Assembly: GCA_021397845.1 (NCBI GenBank)
Contig: CM038052.1
Location: 36,130,449-36,194,448 of the forward strand
Direction: 5' to 3'
Source of the DNA: Areca catechu
Lineage: Eukaryota > Streptophyta > Magnoliopsida > Arecales > Arecaceae
DNA length: 64,000 bases
Shown: positions 54,155 through 64,000 of the stretch, one piece after another
Layout of the letters: each line of letters opens with the position of its first letter
Position numbering within the stretch: the stretch's first letter is position 1
Notes under the pieces: generated by a model
Told to the model about the DNA's origin: nothing
The model's database searches: none
What the model saw: only the letters and a program-made list of their open reading frames with translations
Made by a program: the position numbers and the translations under genes

Positions 54155-55616
54155 CGATGGGGACATTAGGTCAACCCTAGTTCACTATGGGTCCCTGAGT
54201 TTGAGTCCTTTAGCCATGATTCAAATTTTATCTTTGAGTCCAATAATCTAGCTGTGTTAGCTGTTTGAGTCCTGTATTTGGGCCTTGAATTTTATTTTTC
54301 AGGCCTTGTTAACTTGAGTCCTATATTTTGGCCCTTGAGTCCTATTTGGGCCTTTCTGTATTTGAGTCTTGTATTTAGAGTCATCCATACCATTAGAGTA
54401 AGTCAAGTCAAATTCAATTGAGACATTTATCATTTGGAGTCCTGTAAGTTCAGTTAGCTCATATTGATCCAATTTTGAGTCCTATGAGTCCTGTAAATTT
54501 TATATTGAGTCCAATCCAGTAAGAGAAGATTCAAGACACTGATGGATCCCAACCCGAATGATAACTTGCCAACTTCAAGGAGTCCCAATCATATTTGGAT
54601 GTGCCACCTTGGATTACATGAGAAGGACCTTGAAGATCTTCACATCATCAACCTGCTGAGAAGATGGAGTCCAGGAGAAATCCTAGAACCAACCCAGCAC
54701 TGAAGTGGGTCGCCCAAAGCCCAAAGCCTTCATGATTTGGAGCCCCACCCTTAGGATTACCTCCCTTTGGGCACCCCACTTATGGTCACCTCCCTTGGCC
54801 AAGATCAAGTCAAAGAGAAGGAGAGGAGTAATCCTAGTGAGAAGAGGAAGTTTGAACCTATTTGGGAGAGGAGATCTCTATGTATTTGTAAAGGAAAAGG
54901 ATACTTAGGGTTTTATATGTATACCTTTACTTGGAGCCCAAGCTTGTATGCCTATATAAAGGCCCCCCCTCTCATGTATATTTGATGCTATTGAATATGA
55001 AAAATTTCTTGAGTTCTTCTCAACTTTCTATGTAAATTATGTATGAATTTTTATGTGATTAAGGATATCTGTGTGATCCCTCAGGGTATTTATATGATCC
55101 TTGCACCCTACCTCTAAGCCGCCAACCTTCTTCATCTCTTAGCCGCCTTCCCCAAACCTCTTCTCCTTCTTCTTCTTTCAATGATCTAACCCTCTTCTTC
55201 CTTGTTTCCTAACCCATGAATGGTGATTTGTAGGTCCTTCAGAGTTCACGAATCCAAGGATTCCATCTAACTAGCTTTCATGTCACCGGATTGAAAGCCA
55301 CGAATTCGCAAGATTGATAGCTTTATTTTTCAGGCCGCATCCAAGAGCGTAGAGCGAACTTTTCATGGATTGATCTATAAATCTCTACTAGGTACACCCT
55401 ATAGACTCCTTTGGTAGCAATATTATAGAAGAGCTAGTCATACCGGGGTTTCTTAGCCTTGTTTCTTCACTTTTAAGGTTTATTTGTGCATGCCTGTGCT
55501 TCATATTTTTTATAGAATTTCTTACTTAATATCTTGGCTTGAAATTTGAGATACAAACTTCTAACTTAATGCTTAACAACAAAAAAATAACTAGCATGCA
55601 TAAATGTCCCGCATCA
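54155..55616 (+). repeat. 5' LTR of the 4.2-kb Gypsy
   Basis: CGATGGGGAC (T of TG mutated to C) to CCCGCATCA. Rich in TGAGTCCTGTA-type words between 54190 and 54520. TATA box TATATAAAGGCC at 54953. Confidence 0.9.
54953..54962 (+). promoter_or_regulatory. TATA box of the 4.2-kb Gypsy 5' LTR
   Basis: TATATAAAGG with a GC-rich CCCCCC after it. Repeated at 57739 in the 3' LTR. Confidence 0.7.
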
Positions 55617-55619
55617 GTT

Positions 55620-55632
55620 TGGTATCAGAGCA
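55620..55632 (+). other. tRNA-iMet primer-binding site
   Basis: TGGTATCAGAGCA three bases after the LTR end. Confidence 0.9.
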
Positions 55633-56536
55633 TGTTTTAGGGCTAGTTTCTGCATCCCAAAATTTCTATACATAGTCTGTTGTTTTTACTGTTGCTGCAT
55701 GTAGGTAGATTATAAAATTCTGATTTTTATTTTACTTGATTCCTCATAATTGATAGTATTTTTCAGAATTTCCTCATAATTTATTTTGGTATGTAGAATT
55801 TTTTCATGCCTATTTTATTTTGCCCTAGAAAACTTCTGCATCCTGTCTTTGTATTAGGGGTCTGAGTTTCGGTCTATTTCATCATCTTAGGAATTTTATT
55901 TTTCGTTGAAATTTGCATGACATACTCTTTGTTTAGTCCCTGACACCCCTTCTTATATCCAACTTTATCCAACTAAGCCTGAACATTTTTCTCTAACCTA
56001 CCAAACTAATCCTGAACCCACCTCTTATTTTCTACCCTTTCCAGAAACCTCCAGCATTTCATGATCATTAGATTGCATTTTGTTGAGATTAGCATACTGC
56101 ATACATCATTATACATGTTAGATTTGCATCTTACTTCTGATATACCTTATGACATTTGCTAGGAGTCCATTGTAAATTTTCATGTGCATGCCAAGCTATG
56201 GTTAAACCAAGAGAGCCTATAGTCTATTAGGTTTTGGCCCAAAGAGTCCAATAAATTCCCTTCGATAGGAATGCCTAGTCGAGTCTATTAGGTATTGGTT
56301 TTGAGTCCAATAAGTCTATAGACCTAATCCATCGGTCCACACATGCATAGATCTCTGCACAGCATCTGCATCAGGGCATTAGCATTCATTTAAACACTGG
56401 TAATAACATAGCTAATTCCCGAAATCAAGCCAAAGGATTTAATGTAAAGGATTCTATAGAGATTAGGTCTAGACTTGAGTGATTTTCTCTTGAAACACCA
56501 AAGAAGCTACTTGTATGCATAGCTGGACCCTTTAGA
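55633..56536 (+). other. leader and spacer with the small conserved ORF end
   Basis: 55633-55935 is AT-rich leader. 55936-56064 encodes the same 42-residue tail as 45864-46106. 56065-56400 is the spacer shared with 46107-46410. No gag is present. Confidence 0.65.
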
Positions 56537-56896
56537 GTGATAAAGAAAGTGGAACCCAATGCCTATGTGCTTGATCTGCCCTTGGATTTAGGCATTAGCT
56601 CTACCTTCAATATCGTGGACTTGGTTGAGTATAGGGAACCAGCAGCGATTCCTAGTGAGATTTTTGGACCTCACCCGTCCTTTGAGAGAGAAACCTTACC
56701 TGAGTGTCCAATAATTTTTCCTGAGAGAGGAATACGGATCGAGCGTATCCTGGACGATCAAGCTATCATGACCCGGGGCCGTGGCTATCAATGCTACCTG
56801 ATCCGATGGCAAGGTCAACTAGAATTCGACGATTTATGGATTACTCAAGAGGACCCACAGTGCCTCCACCCTAACTTATTGCCAGCACTAGACTAA
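56537..56896 (+). pseudogene. integrase C-terminus with chromodomain
   Basis: The frame runs in from upstream as AGPFRV and continues MIKKVEPNAYVLDLPLDLGI and SSTFNIVDLVEYREP (integrase linker), then IERILDDQAIMTRGRGYQCY and LIRWQGQLEFDDLWITQEDP (chromodomain-like). It ends LLPALD-stop. 119 codons without a stop. More complete than the homologue at 46411. The ATG at 56537 is internal to the domain. Confidence 0.82.
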
Positions 56897-56938
56897 CCTA
56901 TACTCGACAGGGTTGTGTTCTTCCCATCCCAGGAGAAT

Positions 56939-58393
56939 TGATGGGGATATCAAGTCAACCCTAGTTCACTATAGGTCCCTGAGTTTGAGTCCCTTAGCCA
57001 TGATTCAAATTTTATCTTTGAGTCCAATAATGTGGCTATTTTAGTTGTTTGAGTCCTGTATTTGGGTCTTGAGTTTTGTTTTTCAGGTCTTGTTACACTT
57101 GAGTCCTGTATTTCGGCCCCTGAGTCCTATTTTGGGCCTTTCTGCATTTGAGTCCTGTATTTAGAGTCATCCATACCATTAGGGTAAGTCAAGTCAAATT
57201 TAGTTGAGACATTTATCATTTGGAATCCTGTAAGTTCAGTCAGCTCATGTTGAGCCAATTTTGAGTCTTATGAATCCTATAAGTTTTATATTAAGTCCAG
57301 TCCAGCAAGAGAAGATTCATGACACTGATGGACCCCAGTCCGAATGATAACTTGCCAACTTTAAGGAGTTCCAGTCGTATTTGGATGTGCCACCTTGGAT
57401 TGCATAAGAAGGACCTTGAAGATCTTCACATCATCAACCTGCAGAGAAGATGGAGTCCAGGAGAAATCCTAGAACCAACCCAGCACTGAAGTGGGTCGCC
57501 CAAAGCCCAAAGCCTTCATGAATTGGTGCCCCACCCTTAGGATTACCTCCCTTTGGGCGCCTTACTTATGGTCACCTCCCTTGGCCAAGACCAAGTCAAA
57601 GAGAAGGAGAGGAGTAATCCTACTGAGAAGGGGAAGTTTGAACCTATTTGGGAGAGGAGATCTCTATGTATTTGTAAAGGAAAAGGATACTTAGGGTTTT
57701 ACATGTATTCCCTTACTTGGAGCCTAAGCTTGTATGCCTATATAAAGGCCCCCCTCTCATGTATATTTGATGCTATTGAATATGAAAAATTTCTTGAGTT
57801 CTTCTCAACTTTATGTGTGAATTCTATGTGAATTTCTGTGTGATCCCTCAGAATATTTGTGTGATCCCTGTGCCCAGCTTTCAAGCCGCCAGCCTTCTTC
57901 ATCTCTTGGCCGCCTTCCCCAAATCTCTTCCCCTTCTTCTTCTTTCAGTGATCTAACCCTCTTCTTCCTTGTTTCTTAACCCATGAATGGTGATTTGCAG
58001 GTCCCTCAGAGTTTACAAATCCAAGGATTCCATCTGACCAGCTTTCGGGTCACCGGATTGAAAGCTGCAAATCTGTAGGATCGATAGCTTTAATTTCCAG
58101 GCTTCATCCAAGAACGTAGAGCAAATTCTTCATGGATTGATCTAAAAATCTTTGCCAGGTACATCCCCTAGACTCCTCTGGTAGCGGTATTGCAGAAGAG
58201 CTAGTCCTACTGGGGCTTCTTAGCCTTGGCGGTCATGTTTCTTCACTTTTAGGGTTTATTTCTGCATGCATGTGCTTTAGATTTTCTATAGAATTCATTA
58301 CTTAATATCTTAGCTTGAAATTTGGGATACAAATTTCTAACTTAATGCCTAACAACAAAAAAATAACTAGCATGCATAAATAGTCCCGCATCA
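56939..58393 (+). repeat. 3' LTR of the 4.2-kb Gypsy
   Basis: TGATGGGGATATC to CCCGCATCA. TATA box at 57739. Preceded by CCCAGGAGAAT, the purine tract. Confidence 0.92.
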
Positions 58394-58398
58394 TATAG

Positions 58399-59931
58399 TA
58401 GGAACCCCACATTGGTAGAGCACAATATTTATAACTTTCACTGTCATCCTCGTGCCATCGACTTACAATGTGATCTTGGGGTGACCCAAGCTCAATCAGC
58501 TTGATGCGGTCATCTCCACTAAATGCCTACTTGTTCGTTTCCTGACCCCTACATGAAATCAAGGAAATGCATGGTGACCAATGGCTTGCTCAGCATTATT
58601 TTCAAATGACTTCAAGGATCCAAAAGGCCAAGAAGGTGCCAGCCACAAAGCAATTAGATTAGAGAGCTGGAGACGAGAGGGGGACCCATCGAGGAGCTGC
58701 TATCTTTTCCCGTAGGTGAGGACCCGATGAAAATAATATAAATTAGGGCCCTCCTAGCAGAAGAGGAGAGGAACTAAATACTCAACTTCTTGCAGACAAA
58801 TTTCGATGTATTTGCCTGGACGGCATCGAACATGCTAGGGATCCCCCCAAAGGTAATCATTCACAAGCTAAACATTGATCCAAGTATAGGTCAGTTCACT
58901 AGAAGAGGAGAAACTTTGCACTTAAGAGGTAGAAGGCCATAGACAAAGAGGTTGGAAAACTCCTTGCCATCAGATTTATCCGAGATGTTCATTACCTTAG
59001 CTGGCTTGCAAACATGTTCATGGTCAAGAAGGCTAGCAGGAAGTGAACGATTTGTATCGACTATACTGACCTCAATATGATATGCCCGAAGGATAGTTTT
59101 TCACTGCCTAAAATTGACTAGCTAGCTGATGTGACATCTAGACATAGGTTGCTCAACTTCATGAATGCCTTCTCAGAATACAACCAAATTTGCATTGACT
59201 TGAAGGATGAGGAACACACCACATTCATAACAGACAAGGGTACCTATTGTTACAAAGTAATGCCTTTCGATTTGAAGAATGCGAGAGTGACCTACCAACA
59301 TATGGTCAACAAAGTCTTTAAAGACCAGATAGGCTAGAACATGTAAGTTTACATGATGATATGCTTGTTAAAGCAAAGAAGAGACTGATCATATCGCCAA
59401 CCTGGAAGAAGCCTTCAACAATCTTCTCCTCCACTAGATGAAACAGAGCCCAAGCAAATACGCGTTCAGTATCACATCGAGGAAGTTCCTCGATTTCATG
59501 GTCATGCAGAAAGAGATCAAGTGAATCCCAAGAAGATCCGGATGATAGTCAACATGAGAAATCCAACTTTCAAGAAGGAGGTTCAATAGCTAATCGACCA
59601 GGTAGCTACCCTCAGTTGCTTTATCTCTTATTTGGCTGAGCATTGTTTGCCGTTCTTCAAGGACAATGCAAAATGCATGGCTTCACCTGAATGGAGGAGT
59701 GTCAAGAAGCCTTCAAGGAGCTAAAGACGTTCCTTGCCTCGTTCCCCTTACTATCTAGACCCGAAGTTGATGAGGAGCTTTTCCTGTACCTTGCCATCTC
59801 CATGGAGGTAGTCAGTTTAGTGCTTGCCCGCATTGACAAAGATAACATACAAAATCTAGTCTATTATATTAGCAAGGTGCTGCATGATGCAGAGACTAGA
59901 TACACCTAATATGAAAAGGTTGTTTTCATGC
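58399..59931 (+). pseudogene. outer Tat protease end, RT and RNase H, many stops
   Basis: VPSTYNVILG and PKLNQLDAVIST continue the protease interrupted at 54149. RGGPIEELLSFPVGEDPMKI, NFDVFAWTASNMLGIPPKVI (linker) and the RT segment LLNFMNAFSEYNQICIDLKD, EEHTTFITDKGTYCYKVMPF, FKDQIG follow. The YVDD region is destroyed by a small deletion near 59345-59360. 59691-59909 has MEECQEAFKELKTFLASFPL and VYYISKVLHDAETRYT of RNase H. The Copia LTR cuts it at 59932. Confidence 0.88.
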
Positions 59932-61162
59932 TGTTGACCCTTGGAATGATTTTGATGATTATAAAATATTGGAGCATGCATTTGATACTAATACTTTTCA
60001 TATGTTTAAGAAGTTTTTGTAGGATATTTCAAGTGGACAATCTTTCATCCTATACTTTTAAGATCATTGTAGTGTATCAATATACTCAAAGAAAAATTTC
60101 ATGTATTTAAGAGCCCTAGGTAAATTTGTTTGTATATTCAAGTAAAAGGGCCAAATTAATGTAATTTTAAGTTTAAAGATCTTAAAAGAGGTTTGAAGTT
60201 GTTTGGAAGAAGTTTGAAACATTTTGAAAGACTCTGAAGAAGTTTTACTCGAGCCAACTAGAGCTAATACATTGTGTGGCATGGCACAGAATTTTCTGAT
60301 ACACAACATTTGAGCCGACTCAATGTCAATCCAAGCTGACTCTCATAGAGTGACAGAAAATAGGTTCTGAGACTTCAGTCAATTGAGCCGACTCTAATTT
60401 TGAATGAGCCAACTCTCATAGACTATCGAATTTCTTCACTGAGAATTCGAGTCGACTCGAATTCTGTGAGCCGACTCAAATCCTAGAATTTGAACAGTAA
60501 TGGCTAGTTCCATAATTTGAATTTCTTAGTTCTAAAGCCTTTCAATGGCTAGTTTTTGGTTTCCAAGAAATTCTAACAGCCATATTCCCCTGAAAATACT
60601 TCAAGAAGCTATAAATGAGGGATTTAAGTGAAGAAAAAGATATTTTTTGACAAGAAAAAAGAGAGCATTGAATATTCTAAGAGCTTTCAAGTGAAAACTC
60701 AAGTTTTCCAACAACTTTCCACCAACTTTTTGAGTTTACCTTTGAAGAACTAAGAGAGCATTGAAGAGCATTCAAGAAGCATTCAAGAAGGTCTCATTAA
60801 GAGCTTCAATTGCAACTACTCAACAACCTTTGGTTTATTTTTAGTGTTGCTTCCTTTTTAACTTTATTCTTGAGTTGTTACAAGTATAGCAGGTGGCTGT
60901 AACTTGTAAGTTATTTTGAGATTGATTGGTTAGCCTTGAAAACTAAGTTGGGTTGTTAGTGAGTCCAAAAAAACTAACTTTGTATTGGATTTTGGATTGT
61001 GAGCCCGTAGTAAAACAATCCGGCTATATTCGGGATGAATATAGTAGAAATTCCAAGTGTGTATTGGGAATTGTGTCCCAAAGCCAATCGTCTAGGCTGT
61101 AAATGGTTGAATTGAGTATTGTACTCTTTGTGTGAATTAATAAATATTAGTTTGGCAGCTCA
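59932..61162 (+). repeat. SIRE-type Copia LTR, 3' end lost
   Basis: Begins TGTTGACCCTTGGAATGATT, almost the same start as the SIRE LTR at 42437 (minus strand), and holds dyads of GAGCCGACTC type at 60312-60477. The usual end (CCCAATTCACC ... CTTGGG) is missing. Around 61160-61190 it passes into another LTR. No right-hand TSD could be found. Confidence 0.8.
60312..60477. repeat. paired GAGCCGACTC dyads
   Basis: Three pairs of GAGCCGACTC variants, 21, 21 and about 19 bp apart within each pair (60312/60333; 60390s; 60449/60468). Comparable to the arrays at 9608 and 32540, with a different core sequence. Confidence 0.75.
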
Positions 61163-63317
61163 TCACATTCTTATGTTTTCCTGTAATGAACTATTTTCAT
61201 GTGATGAAGTCCTTAGGACTACACTGACTTCGATATAGAGAGGATATATCAAGTGGTCCTTAAACCAGGTTCACAACCAAAGGATACATTGTACTGGACG
61301 ACAATGTATCAAGTATAGGTTGTTGTGGTTCACATCATTTGGTTGTCCTCTTGACCAAAGGAGTGTGGTGATACTGATGTGATCTGCGAGTGGGATATAT
61401 GATATCTCATTGAACGTGACTCCGTGAAGCCCCTTTTCTACCAAAGGGAAACTCACGATTGGATATGGGTATAAGTGTCCCTCCGACCTGAGGTCATCAT
61501 GGTAGCTTGCAAGCAACTCCTTATGCTTTGGTGCCAGACTACCCGGATTTCTAATTCGGTGATGGAAGGTTTCTGGGTATTGGCAAGTACTTGTGGAGCA
61601 GTGATGGATCAAGATGGAATTGACCTGTCCAAATAGTTTGGATTGAATGTCTCGTAGTGTCTCAATTTAGCAAATCCTCATCGGGGTAGTCCTAGTGAGG
61701 AGTCACTGGACTTACGAGGTTGAGACATGTTGTGGATTGACTCAGCTAGGGTTGGCAGTTTAACCCTAAGTCATCCTGAGCATTGGAGGTCAAAGGGATG
61801 AATTATACGGTAACCATATGTCAGAGGTTCGATTGATTGCTCTCGCATCTTCGACCTATCCAGACGTCGGGATCCATTACTCGATGGTATCTTTTGCTGG
61901 TACTGGAATTATTCCAGTGCTACCGTCTAGGTTCAAACCTATGAGGTCACACACCATAGAGGATCTCTCCCTGATCCAGGTACCAATTTATGATTAGGAA
62001 TCATTTCTGTAATGGTTTGATTGAGCACACTTTGGATTGACCAGGTTTTGGGTCAATTAGAATTGTTCGGGTCTACCGGGAATTGTTCCTGGATGACCAG
62101 GACTTGACCAAGCCATTTATATATTAGATTTTGATCTAATAATGTAGTGAATTAGTTTAGAACTAGTTTGGGATTTTTTAAACCCATTGTGAACCGGTTT
62201 GAATCATCTACATGGTATTATGGCTTGGGCGAATAGGGGTTTAAAGGCATCTTTTCCTCTCCCTCTTCCACTCGATTTTTGCTGGGATTTATTCACCGTT
62301 TTGTGGCTTTTGATTGCTTCATTGAATATGTATTCAATTGGTTCTAATACCGTGTGGCCTTTTGGATTCCTAGCGCGTCTCTTTAGCTTCCCAAATCACC
62401 GTTCTTGCTGCTATAAAATCTTAGGCGGTGTAAAAGAAAGGGGCTAAGAAAATGTTGTCTTCTTCCTTGGAGAGCTTCCATATTACTTTTAACCGGTGAT
62501 TTTGGGGCGGGGTCTTTATGAGAGATTGGGAGAGACAATCTTCTTAATCCCCTATTATTGCTAGTGCTCATTTGTGGAAGAAGAATTTTGTTTTGGAGAA
62601 AACAAGATACAGAACATAGTGTTCTATTTTACCTTCTTCCCTCTCACCATATCAAGGCTTCCAACGACTAGCATCGTGCGAGAACCGGATCAGAGGAAGC
62701 CCAGGCGTGTCCCCCCTCTGGAGGGTGTTCGCTTGAGCACCTAGGAACCGAATCAACCACCCTTGCTACTGGTTTTTGTTTGTTTTGTTTTCAAGTTGCA
62801 AAAATTTCAATCCTAAAATTCTGGATCAAAGGACTTCAGCTTCGTTCGAAGTTTGATCCAATTGGTCTCCATTGAAGCTAGTCCCATCAAGCCACTACCT
62901 TGCTATTGGTGAAGGAGAAGAGACCAAAGTTTTGCTATTTTAGTTTGGGTTTTGCTGCTATTGGAGAAGAGCAAAAATCAACGTTCCAAAGGCTGCCGGA
63001 AGAAGAAGATTGGAATAACTTTATTCCAAGTATCCCAGCTATTCTAGCATTAAACCAGATTTATTCCAAGCAGGAATAAGGTAAGATTTCTGGTTTTATT
63101 TTTCATGCATGCCTAGATTTAGTTTTATAAAGTTGTTTATAAATATTACATGCCATTGTTTCATGCCTTATTTTTCCTGTACATGTATCTTGTATATGCT
63201 AGATCGTGTGTGGAGCAGGTTTCTTCCGCTGTTACTTTGAAATTATTTTAAAATACATACCTGCTCCCTGTGCTGTTGCATGCTGAGTGTAGGCACCTGC
63301 AACCGTATTTTCTTTCA
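61163..63317 (+). repeat. 3' part of another (probably Copia) LTR
   Basis: Ends TTTTCTTTCA directly before a perfect PBS. About 2.1 kb without long ORF. The start is not defined because the junction with the SIRE-type LTR lies somewhere in 61160-61190. The only frames (61271-61612, 62199-62447) have no domain. The element continues to the right beyond the window. Confidence 0.65.
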
Positions 63318-63318
63318 G

Positions 63319-63334
63319 TGGTATCAGAGCCAGG
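63319..63334 (+). other. tRNA-iMet primer-binding site, perfect 16 bases
   Basis: TGGTATCAGAGCCAGG, one base after the LTR end CA at 63316-63317. Confidence 0.95.
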
Positions 63335-64000
63335 TTTCAGGAGTAACATATCTTGATTGCATGTATAGTAGATTAAACTGTTTAATCTTTTGATATGTAT
63401 ATGTTTCTTAATCATAGGGATGATTAGAGAGTACTTTTAGGAACCTAGTTGAGACCTTCATCATGGCCGTGTGTCTTTGGCACGATGCAGTTCGTCTGTG
63501 TTGGCCTCTTCAGAAGGATCCTTTAAGGAAATAAAAGGAATTAAAATTGTTTTAATTCAGATACATTTTTTGGCATATAATATTTATAAAAGAATAACTA
63601 GATATGATGCATGATTTGATATATAAAAGGAGTTTTACATGTTTTAATTAAAATTGTTTTAATTAAAATATTAGCTTATATTCAAACAATTTTGAATTGT
63701 CTGATTAATTAAATGACAAGTTATCTTGGGGTTTATGAAAGCTAATGTCATTTAAATAAGCCAATTGGGTTAATTGGGTTAGCTGTCTAATTAGGTCCAT
63801 AATTGGGTTAGACCTATGTTTAGTTGAATTGGATAATAAGAAGACTAATCAAAAGTTGATTAAGGTCCTTCTTTTAGAACTATCTAATAGTTAGATAAAT
63901 TAGTCCATTCATTTAAAATGTATCTAATTAGTGGCTCTGTGGAAGCCTGAATCTTTAGGCTAATCTGATCGAGTTTGGTAAATCGATTGGTGTCGTGGTA
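63335..64000 (+). other. 5' leader of the element entering from the right edge
   Basis: AT-rich leader, no ORF up to the window end. The gag should start to the right. Confidence 0.6.

Larger units (their letters stand above)
54155..58393 (+). mobile_element. 4.2-kb non-autonomous chromovirus-like Gypsy, TSD CATAG/TATAG
   Basis: LTRs 54155-55616 (1462 bp) and 56939-58393 (1455 bp). Flanks CATAG 54150-54154 and TATAG 58394-58398. The 1.3-kb interior keeps a PBS, a conserved small ORF and an integrase C-terminus with chromodomain. Gag and the rest of pol are gone. A relative of 31266-48524 with a different LTR. Confidence 0.93.
10799..59931 (+). mobile_element. decayed outer Tat-lineage Gypsy element (host of the nest)
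   Basis: Inferred from three separated blocks that continue each other in order and strand: PBS and gag N-terminus (10996-11278), gag and protease (52484-54149), protease end, RT and RNase H (58399-59931). Each aligns in order with the younger Tat element at 15946-28964. The gaps are filled by TSD-flanked insertions (11371-52478 and 54155-58393). It carries many stops. Its 5' end is lost in the solo-LTR region and its 3' part is replaced by Copia LTR at 59932. Confidence 0.75.

Noticed and set aside
61271..62447. Short ORFs in the Copia LTR near the right end
   Set aside because: No domain, no codon structure, and they lie in the U3/R-like part of an LTR that ends in a PBS.
63319..63334. tRNA gene end (TGGTATCAGAGCCAGG and similar sites)
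   Set aside because: Only the complement of the 3' end of tRNA-iMet is present, next to LTR ends; no cloverleaf could be formed around it.

Overview
The window looks like plant nuclear heterochromatin built almost entirely from nested LTR retrotransposons. It contains plant-type tRNA-iMet and tRNA-Asp-like primer-binding sites (PBS), Tat, Athila-like, chromovirus-like and SIRE-type lineages, and captured fragments of plant 60S protein L27a and probably a plant 3-ketoacyl-CoA reductase. A monocot such as a palm is my guess from the element mix; nothing in the sequence proves it. I found no intact host gene, tRNA, rRNA or CRISPR array. Apart from elements, the only host-like coding pieces are captured fragments.

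Layout. 1-9.3 kb is an old mosaic: LTR-like pieces, a non-autonomous Gypsy-type leader carrying gene fragments (KCR-like, RPL27A, a possible MATH-domain piece) and a minus-strand Gypsy remnant (gag, protease, start of RT). At 9329-10793 lies a solo SIRE-type LTR flanked by ATAGG. From about 10.8 to 59.9 kb runs a decayed plus-strand Tat element (outer host). Into its gag region an 8.4-kb minus-strand Athila-like element inserted (11371-52478, target site duplication (TSD) CTCAT/CTCGT). That element was itself hit three times: by a 2.4-kb non-autonomous Gypsy (13199-15605, TSD AATAT/AATGT), by a 13.0-kb fairly young Tat element (15946-28964, TSD GGCTT), and by a non-autonomous chromovirus-like Gypsy (31266-48524, TSD CTAGG). 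The left LTR of the last one was then split by a 10.8-kb minus-strand SIRE Copia (31650-42437, TSD CCCAT). Another non-autonomous Gypsy (54155-58393) sits in the protease region of the outer Tat. The outer Tat RNase H is cut at 59932 by a SIRE-type LTR, followed by the 3' end of a different, probably Copia, LTR with a perfect tRNA-iMet PBS at 63319.

How the parts work together. Only the 13-kb Tat and the SIRE element retain near-complete gag-pol sets, and both carry stops or frameshifts. The other elements are non-autonomous: they keep LTRs, PBS, polypurine tract (PPT) and a leader but have lost RT and integrase, so they would have depended on proteins from relatives. The most unusual content is (i) a spliced antisense gene in the Tat element, whose two predicted introns restore one exact 694-codon frame, (ii) a still-open 386-codon gag-derived ORF that lost its capsid and duplicated its N-terminus, (iii) lineage-specific arrays of short dyad motifs with fixed 19- or 21-bp spacing inside SIRE-type LTRs, and (iv) an extra ORF after RNase H in the SIRE element.
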